A DNA stretch of 64,000 nt from Saxidomus purpurata (Eukaryota; Mollusca; Bivalvia; Venerida; Veneridae): the NCBI GenBank assembly GCA_022818135.1, contig JAFMSR010000008.1, positions 11,751,399-11,815,398 on the forward strand, read 5' to 3'. Positions 56,601-64,000 of the stretch are shown here, piece after piece; the first letter of the stretch is position 1; each line of letters opens with the position of its first letter. The notes under the pieces are model-generated. The model saw only the letters and a list, made by a program, of their open reading frames with translations, did not search any database and was not told the origin of the DNA. Made by a program: the position numbers and the translations under genes.

Positions 56601-59221
56601 ATGGCGAGTATCGATGAGAAAATCCTCGGTTTTTCACTTGAAGATTTGCAATTGTTAAAGGTGATACAACTAAAGGAAATATTGAAAGAGATTGGGGAAA
56701 GTGTGGGTGGAAACAAAGCATCGTTAGTTTCCCGTTTGTTCGCATATATATGCCGAATCAAAGCTGAAAGCGATGGGACTTCGGTCCAGGAAGTGAATGG
56801 CGTAAATGTAAATATCGACATTCCACAGGACTGTACCTTTACTGATCTGCTTGTGCTGGCCGATGCTGCCGTCTGGACAACTGATTTACGTTCTCTACCC
56901 CCAATTAACTTTCACCAGTTATATCAGTATCTCGTGGAACGAGCCAAAAAGTACGGAGAATGTACAATGAAAGGAACAGTGTATAAGAAAGAGAGAGCTT
57001 ACGGTTTTTTTAAAGAGGGACATATAAGTGACATCAAAGTTGCTCAGAATAATGACATTGTTATAGTGCAAGCAAAGGTCAGATATGCAGCCTGTGAATG
57101 TCCTGCTGGGTAAGAATGAGATTTTAGTTTTTGATCTATCTATCGAAATGCATCGATATAACTTCACTATTCCTCTGACTTACTAATCATGAAATGATAA
57201 AGGTAATACTAAATATATTTCCAACAAGATTCATGATTTTGTTTCTGTAAACATAATTAAACAAAGAGTAGAAAAATCATGTTCTTTACATAAAAAAATG
57301 AGGGATCTGATATGCAGTCAAAAATGACGCCATGTTGTGCTGTATGACATTAAATTAATATATCTGTGTTTGAAATGACGTTGCAATATCGTGTCATCTT
57401 AAGACTAGACGTAAGATCCGTTTCAGCATTATCATTTAAGAATCAACTCTGTTGTTCTGATGTGTAGTTATAAACCACTCGAACTTCTGGCTTTAATGGT
57501 TGATTATTGCACATCAGAACTACAAGTCATTGTTTGTTAGACAATAAACACCGCTTGAGCGGATATTATTTTTAAACAAATCTTAGATTGCGAACAATAT
57601 ATAATGAAATTTGTTAACACCTCGCTAATTTCCACTCTCATAATTCCTATAATAGATATATATTATATACTTTACACGGTATGATAATACGTGTAGTTGC
57701 AGCAACATCTTAAGAACTGATTTTGGTTTTTGGTTTTTCTCATACCCGTAATCATCTGTTAAGTTAAAGAATGATTATATTGTTGCATAACATGTACAGA
57801 TACAGAATAAAAGCTTTTGTCATACTTTTTAATGAATTGTTTTTAACTGAGGATGTCTGACTAGAATTTTGCATTGTATTTTTTTCAGACTTGGTCTCAA
57901 AGGAGAGGGCAAATGTAACCATGTTGGTGGCCTTTTGTTCTGTGTGGAGGATTTTAGCCGGAACAGTATGCAGCAGAGGCCAGACATTGTGACTTGTACA
58001 TCAAAATTAAGCAACTGGAATGTGCCACGGAACTTAAAGATCGGTCCTGCCCCACTTCCAGAGTTGAAAATTAAGAAACTTATGCATGGTAATCAAAGTG
58101 AACCAGTGGAAACAGTAACAATGTACGATCCTCGTGCCCCAACAGACAGATATGTTGATGTTACCGCGTTTAGAAGCCTTTATGAGAAACTTGAAGATTG
58201 TATGCCTGCATCAGGCTTTTTTCTATTTCATGAAGATCCTAAGGACAGTAATGAGGAACGCAGTGATTTAGACATTGTGACGGATGAGAGTTTCCATGTT
58301 GCGGAAAATGTTGAAGTGAATACATCAGTTATAGATATAGAATCTGTTCAGCATAGTGAGGTTGTGGGTAATAAGAAAACTGAAAAAGAATTATTAGAAA
58401 TGTGCACAGTCAATGTAAATTGCATAAATATTTCCAGTGACACTCCTATTGACAGTGCTGAAATGGAAAAAGCAGTTGCAGAATACATGGAAATGGAAAA
58501 AATTGACAAAAGACTTATAATGGAAATAGAAAGCAAAACAAAACAGCAGTCTAGTTGCAAATTATGGAGTGAACTACATAAAACTAAGTTGACAGCTTCA
58601 AATTTTGGGAAAGCAATTAAATGTAAAACAAATCCTAATACAGTTATAAAACAAATTCTATATTCAAGCTTCACATCTACTGCCATGAAGTATGGAAAAG
58701 ACAATGAAGACAATGCTGTCAATGCATACCAGAGAAAAATGAAGGAAAATGGTATAAATGTGCATGTTGAGAAAATGGGACTTCTTCTTAAAGAGAATAA
58801 TACTGGCTTTGGTGCTAGTGTTGATGGACAAGTTCATGATATTACCAATGACTCTTTTGGATGTCTTGAAGTTAAATGTCCATTATCTAGAGCTGGACTG
58901 TCTGTGGAGGAAGCTGTTAAGAAAAAGCCTTTCTGTCTTATTAAAACCAAAACTGGTGGTATTCAACTAAATAAAAATCATGACTATTTCTACCAGATCC
59001 AAGGCCAGATGTTTGTTACAGGACTGAAATGGACTGACTTTGTTGTTTGGTTTGGTAACGATGAGTTGCATATAGAACGGATTGAATTTGACGCTGATTC
59101 ATGGAATACCCGATGGTTTCCATCTTTGCTAAATTTCTATAAGAGAGCTTTTGTGCCAGAACTACTGACTAAGCGCATTCAGCAAGGCAGAGAGTTGTGC
59201 AAAATCGGACAGTTTAAATGA
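56601..59221 (+). CDS. SAP-SWIM-YqaJ nuclease protein, two exons (56601-57109, 57889-59221)
   Basis: The ATG at 56601 has a good context (TCAAAATGG). Exon 1 ends at TGG|GTAAGA and exon 2 starts after TTTTTTTCAG. The phase fits exactly (GG+A), giving about 613 residues and a TGA at 59219. Domains: SAP-like DNA-binding motif (about residues 11-47, LKVIQLKEILKEIGESVGG, then KASLVSRLF); SWIM zinc finger C165-E-C167 ... C179-N-H181, spanning the intron; YqaJ/lambda-exonuclease-like nuclease (about 395-590) with E443 in GKDNEDNAV, D482 in FGASVDG, E497/K499 in CLEVKCP and Q541 in YQIQGQM. All metal-ligand and lysine positions expected for this fold are present, and no frame break was found, so it may be functional. 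Family members degrade DNA ends; the role of the eukaryotic SWIM-YqaJ proteins is not known to me. A THAP gene lies convergent downstream. Confidence 0.88.
57110..57888 (+). other. Intron of the SAP-SWIM-YqaJ gene
   Basis: 779 bp, GTAAGA donor and TTTTTTTCAG acceptor, phase 2. AT-rich and without obvious repeat-family sequence. It splits the SWIM motif between the CxC and CxH pairs. Confidence 0.85.
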
Positions 59222-59875
59222 ATGATACAGCGAACTGACAAATGCTTTGGCAGAGTATTAAAAACAGTATACAATCAGTTAAATGGCTTAAAAGTAAAAA
59301 GCCACTTCAACAGGAACTTACAGCCATTTTAACCTGTTTATTACAAAGCTGTATTGTAATTTTGAAACTTTGCATTCTTGACAGCTCATTGTACAGTTTG
59401 ATATTTTGTATGCATAAAAAATGTTATTTCAGTGTGAAATAAATTTAATATGAAAACTTTTGCACTATTTTATACCTTCTTGGCATTTATATGTTGAAAA
59501 AAAAAGATATTTGTGTACAGTCATCCATTCAGATTTTCGCACAACTCGGCTCAAACCAGATTTCAACATCCCACTCCCCACAAATATGTGGGATACATAT
59601 CAAGGAGAATGGTACTTCTTAACAAACGTCGTCAGCTCAACACCACGCTCAACATTCCCTCCCTTACAGAATGATGGGTGTCATGATGGTTAACAAGTAT
59701 TTCAGCTTTTAAATGGTTATGTCAAAACGTAACTGAGTTTCTAAATTGAGAAAGGGTCTGTCTCAACTTAAACAAGTTACCTTCTCACACCTATAGATGT
59801 GAAAGGGGGGACATTATGCAAACAAGTATTTCAAAGTTTAAAAGCAGTATCTCAAAAGGTTTAAAAGTCAATAAA
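59222..59875. other. 3' UTR and downstream repeat remnant
   Basis: AATAAA at 59438-59443, 217 nt after the stop, is the likely poly(A) signal. 59680-59870 has diverged family B-like units ('gtcatgatggttaacaagtatttcagc', 'agtatctcaaaaggttt'). Confidence 0.5.
59438..59443 (+). terminator. Candidate poly(A) signal of the SAP-SWIM-YqaJ gene
   Basis: AATAAA in an AT-rich context, 217 nt downstream of the TGA. The next A/T-rich stretch follows directly. Confidence 0.5.
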
Positions 59876-60190
59876 GGGTGGTCGAGTGGTTAATGCTCTG
59901 GACTACCAATCAGGAGGTCCCCGGGTGAAATCCCGGTTGGGGCACTGGAAATTTCAGAAACATTTTTTAATGTTTCCCACCCATCTAGAGATGAACTGGC
60001 TAGAAACCCAGAGATAGTCTCACATGTATTGGTGCTATACACCGAGCAGGTAGAAAAGAGCCAAGGGGTCTATTCTTAAAAGAGCTGGGGACTGGTACCC
60101 GGATTCCCTTGCATCTGTCTCTATACAGGTTGCACTGAATATACACTGAATAAGGATGGTGGACCTTAAGCAACAAAAATTAAGTGAATA
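59876..60190 (+). mobile_element. tRNA-derived SINE (Ser/Leu-like head)
   Basis: The head GGGTGGTCGAGTGGTTAATG matches a class II tRNA A-box region (TGGTCGAGTGG), and CCGGGTGAAATCCCGG is a B-box with a stem. The body ('cacccatctagagatgaactggc', 'gagcaggtagaaaagagccaagg') extends to about 60190. It lies between the YqaJ and THAP genes. Confidence 0.75.
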
Positions 60191-61302
60191 AGCGGAATGT
60201 ATTTGAAAACAACAAATGTTAAATAAAAAACATTTAATAGTCATGATAAACCATTAAGTAATCATATAAATAATACACATATATATACATTGCAGTTGAG
60301 TAAAAAAAAACCAACATTTTTATCAGTATTCAAAACGTTTAATATTGTTAAAAGTACTTTAATATTGAACCAAGTTATTTGTCATGAATAAACTGATCTG
60401 TATCATGTACACTGGAATTGTGTTGATTTTCACTCAGACAGGCTCATATATACTGTCGCCTGAAATTGGAACCCTACCCAAGTATCAGCCCTTGCAACAA
60501 ATGAAATATCCTATTGAACAGAATAACAAGGACATGATTTATAAACAAAACTCTTAAACTTCACCAATATAAAATCTATAAAAGTCATATGTATATCCCC
60601 ATTCAAACATCCTCTTTATTATGTATCATTTAAAATGATGATTGTCTTACATAAATCTGCATTAATTAATTTACAAACTCAAGCGGTAGATCTAAAGAAA
60701 ATTAGAATATTCTTAAATTTTGTTTTTATAAACATTTGTCCTTAGTTAATAGAGGGACTGCCATTTGTTGCCATTCTTCTTTTTTGCTACCAGTGACCAA
60801 ATATTTACATGCTACTTCAAGTGTCAGTCATTCCCTAAAACAACACAATATCACTTGGTGGTTTACTTAGTTTGTGTACTATATGACATGCTGTGTACTG
60901 TAATCCCTATAGTAACAATATAGAACCCCTCTGGGCATAAAACCATACAAATCATATTTTTCAATATATACAAAGTAAATCCCTATGGCAACAGTGTGGA
61001 ACCCCTCTGGGCATAAAATCATACAGATCAAATTTTACAATATACAGGGTACCATAAAAAACACATATAAGAACATACCAGCTGCTGACAAAATCTGTGT
61101 TCAACAAACTGGAACTAGTGACAGTGGAAAGTCATGCAATTTTAAACGTCATATTTCAAAACTGTCTAAGTGCCACAGGCAAATTTTGCAAACTCATGGA
61201 AATACTTTTTTCTGATGTGTAGAGGCATATATTAAAAAAAAAAGAATATTAGAGTTGCTATTTTGCACATATATATGGTGCTACCCCTTGTATCAAATTC
61301 CA
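60191..61302. other. Downstream side of both convergent genes, no gene recognised
   Basis: AT-rich. 'tggaacccctctgggcataaaa' occurs at 60922 and 60989, a local duplication about 67 bp apart. A 76-residue open frame at 60985-61215 has no motif. Confidence 0.4.
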
Positions 61303-61572
61303 TCATTTTGTGTTGAATGCCACTGTTATATCTGCTTTGTTGAAGTGTTCATGACATATAACTGTCCTTGGTGTCATGTTGAAACCGTCACGGCCATCCT
61401 GCCTCTTTATTAGATTACACCAACGGTCTTTCAGCTTTTTATTTTCAATCACAGTCTTAGGTATATTGAAGAAACGAATTCCTGTTGAGATATTTTCCTT
61501 ATCATACCTATAATTGTTACATGAATAAACACAACACATCTGTCCCCTGCTCTTGGACTTTGGCTGAGCCAT
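61303..61572 (-). CDS. Small THAP zinc-finger protein
   Basis: An 89-residue frame, ATG at 61572. It contains MCCVYSCNN (zinc ligands C14 or C13, and C18), FFNIPK, DRWCNLI (conserved W51) and TVICHEHF (C73, H76), the C2CH arrangement of THAP domains, which bind DNA in P-element-type transposases and in host regulators. The usual AVPTIF block after the domain is not visible, and the frame stops 13 residues after the CxxH. A TTTTGCAG acceptor about 40 bp upstream (at about 61612) suggests a 5' untranslated exon. It could be a complete mini-THAP protein, or the first coding exon of a longer one whose donor I missed. It is convergent with the SAP-SWIM-YqaJ gene and on the EXOC1 strand. Confidence 0.75.
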   Translation of the reverse strand: MAQPKSKSRGQMCCVYSCNNYRYDKENISTGIRFFNIPKTVIENKKLKDRWCNLIKRQDGRDGFNMTPRTVICHEHFNKADITVAFNTK

Positions 61573-63449
61573 CTTTCATTTAGTGGGCTATACAGTACTG
61601 CACTCGGATCTGCAAAATAAAAAAACAAAACAAATGAGAAGGCAACAGGATTTAAGTAATTATTTGACTGCGTTTTAAATGAAAATACATGGAACAGTAA
61701 GTTAAACAGACACAAAAATGTCAGAATGCATAATACATAAACTTTCATGTATATTCTATTCAGGTTTTAAGTATCTTGTTCTAACCCCGGTGGGTGGGGT
61801 GTGTATATAAAGATCGTTACAGCAAACACATTACAAAGCCAGTAGGTAGTCGTTGGATTAGAATCAGCAAATCGTTTCTTCCATTACCTGTTTACATCCT
61901 CTCAATCACATATAAGCTCATTTGATTCGAAAAAACACAGAAAATTTTGATGAATATATCACTTCCGTGTTCCAAAGCACGTTTACAACCGAATCAGCTC
62001 AAATATCATAAAATACACAAAATCAAGTTAAATTACACAAAAGGTAATGAAACTGTTTTACCTGTTTTAAAGTCAATGCGTCATTTTATCTGTTTTTGAA
62101 GTTTAAACTGCTATTTCAGTAATTTTTTAAATGCTCGTAACTAACCGATGTCCGTTTATTGATATCAGCCAAGTTTTTTTACATGTTAAGCCTCGTTTTG
62201 AAATTTTGCGGGTCACGTGACTTTTCGGAACTTACGAAAAAGGCCGATTGGGAAAAGGGTCTATTAGTGTTTGTAAGAAATATTTACATGTGGAAGAAAT
62301 ACTTTTGTGAACTTTGTGCTGAACAGGACAGTATCATTTGTATAAAAATAATTATTAATCTAAATATAAAATGATGGTTTAAATCACTTGTGTGAACTGA
62401 GGATTTGAAAAATCAGCTTATGCAAACAGGAGTGGCTGTGCAGCAGAGGTATACATTTTGAATATTTGATTCATGTATAATGTATATTTTCTAGAGTAGC
62501 AATTATTGAAGCTTTTAAGTAAAATGTTTTCATTAAATGAAACCATAATAGACATGATAGAGATATAATATAATACATTGTAATATTGCAATTTAAATAA
62601 ATGCATAGACATTTTTTTGGTAACTTGGATAATAAACAAAACACAGAATCTTTAAAATAATATGAAACTTTTAATTGCAAGTAAACTTGATGACATTTTC
62701 ACTCCCAGGTGGAATTCTCTTAACCTTATGTATGGTTTTCTTCAGACCAGGTTAATTTTCACCATGCAGGAATGGCTAGAATACTGGTAGGCCAAAATCT
62801 GGAGATGAAAGCAAACCAGTCTTGGATCAAGACAGGCTTGTAGTATTAACTTAAGAGGTATGTACATCACCTTATTTTGAGTGTAAACATTGATAACTAC
62901 AATTTTTCATTAGTTACAAAATAGTTGCCTCATTTCACTGTGTTACCTAACACAATACAGGCCTCGACAGTGTGAACTGAATTCTTAGATGTTAATTGAT
63001 ATCTACAGTCATTCTGAATATTTGTTACTGACTTACTGTATCCCAATATAAGTGCTAATGATACAACAAATTACAACGGCTTGTTATAAATGATAAGGGC
63101 CTGCAAATTTAAATTAAAGTTGAACTTTCACAAAGCCACAAGAATAGATACCAATTACTTGTTTGTTTGCAGTATGTATTTGCTTTGTAGAAACAAATTT
63201 TTTATTATTTTTCAGAACATGTTGTGTTCAGCTGGGGGAAGAAAACCACAGATTGTGTAAAGGAACAATGGTCAGGAACGTGCGACGACAGTGTCAGAAA
63301 CATAATAAGACACAAAAAATTGAGACATTTACAAAGACATTGCTTGCAGTTTATGTAAATTTTGTAAAAAGGTTTCACAACTTTCTTGTTTCTCAATAAA
63401 TTTCAATTCATTTTGAATCTTTTTTTTTTAAATTTAGTAAAAATTACAG
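61573..63449. other. Upstream region of the THAP gene; possible isolated exon
   Basis: Mostly AT-rich and without repeats recognised above. At 63216-63357 a strong TTATTATTTTTCAG acceptor precedes an open frame (HVVFSWGKKTTDCVKEQW, then SGTCDDSVRNIIRHKKLRHL, stop TAA at 63355). It looks exon-like on the + strand but matches no family I know. Confidence 0.3.
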
Positions 63450-64000
63450 AGTTCAAAGAGCATGAAGATGGTGGCATTTGGTGGAAATCGACGGTAAATT
63501 TTCCACCAATTTCCCAGGTTTTAGGTGGCAAATTTGCTATTAAAATCGATGGAAAATGTTTCAATACTCCACCGATAATGGCACTTGGTGGAAAACAGTG
63601 GCATTTTTGCCAACAATTTTCACTGAGGTTATTGATGGAAAACAGTGGCAAAATCAGTGGCATTGATGGAAAGTGTTTCAATACTCCACCGATGGTGGCA
63701 CTTGGTGGAAAACAGTGGCATTTTTTCCAACGATTTTCACTGAGATTATAGATGGAAAACAGTGGCAAACAGCGGCAAAATTGCAGTGGCATTCGATGGA
63801 AAGTGTTTCAATACTCCACCGATGGTGGCACTTGGTGGAAAACAATGGCATTTCTGCCACTGATTTTCACTCAAGCTATTGATGGAAAACAGTGGCAAAC
63901 AGTGGCAAAATAACAGTGGCATTCGATGGAAAGTGTTTCAATACTCCACCGATAGTGGCACTTGGTGAAAAACAGTGGAAAATAGTGAAAATTGATAGAC
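63450..64000. repeat. Minisatellite of GTGGAAAACAGTGGCA type, 117-130-bp units, to the window end
   Basis: GTTTCAATACTCCACCGAT recurs at 63558, 63675, 63805 and 63935. Each unit carries 'ggtggcacttggtggaaaacagtgg' and 'ttttcactgaggttattgatgg'. The open frames of 121 and 129 residues on both strands come from the repeat. It is cut by the window edge. Confidence 0.85.

Noticed and set aside
59876..59948. Possible functional tRNA gene (Ser/Leu-like)
   Set aside because: A- and B-boxes are present, but acceptor-stem pairing is poor and a SINE body follows directly.
63386..63882. Long open frames on both strands at the window end
   Set aside because: Both derive from the 117-130-bp minisatellite. 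The sense and antisense frames mirror each other.

Overview
This is a eukaryotic, metazoan window. The genes have introns, strong U2-type splice sites and AATAAA signals, and there are no operons. The abundant repeats opening ACAAGAG and closing GCTCACC...GTGAGCTAAAA, together with the invertebrate-specific protein families, suggest a bivalve mollusc. That assignment rests on memory of bivalve genomes, not on a search. Most of the 64 kb is repeat or transposon sequence. Most open frames are chance products, including long ones generated by 42-bp and 31-bp minisatellites.

Layout. 0.4-1.1 kb: broken 3' part of a THAP-type DDE transposase, carrying an in-frame 33-bp palindromic insertion. 3.5-12.8 kb: dense nested repeats. 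14.1-26.2 kb: remains of one long gene on the + strand. It has a Cys-rich N-terminal region, a conserved middle, a PIN/FEN-like nuclease region and a Cys-rich tail. It is broken by frameshifts and stops and interrupted by a repeat, a Tc1-like transposase, a tandem repeat, a non-LTR retrotransposon (itself carrying a repeat) and another repeat. 27-28 kb: a clean 146-bp tandem array.

31.4-50.4 kb holds the 3' end of the exocyst subunit gene EXOC1 on the - strand. Five coding exons (C-terminal end at 31422-31574, then 41996-42067, 42574-42696, 49755-49879 and a 21-nt microexon 50385-50405) encode a continuous C-terminal part. The introns are filled with the same repeat families, minisatellites and TA-flanked terminal-inverted-repeat elements. 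The upstream exons were not found and may lie beyond the window.

56.6-59.2 kb (+): a well-preserved two-exon gene for a SAP-SWIM-YqaJ nuclease protein of about 613 residues, the best intact protein here. 61.3-61.6 kb (-): a convergent small THAP zinc-finger protein. A tRNA-like SINE lies between them. The window ends in a GTGGAAAACAGTGGCA-type minisatellite that also occurs at 55.2 kb.

The most interesting candidates are: (1) the SAP-SWIM-YqaJ gene with its THAP neighbour, which may be a selfish or host-captured nuclease/DNA-binding pair; (2) a superfamily of repeats with ACAAGAG...TAAAA ends and a terminal hairpin, which entered A-runs without evident target duplication in a Helentron-like manner and carries tandem monomers of about 145-175 bp; (3) the decayed PIN-like nuclease gene.
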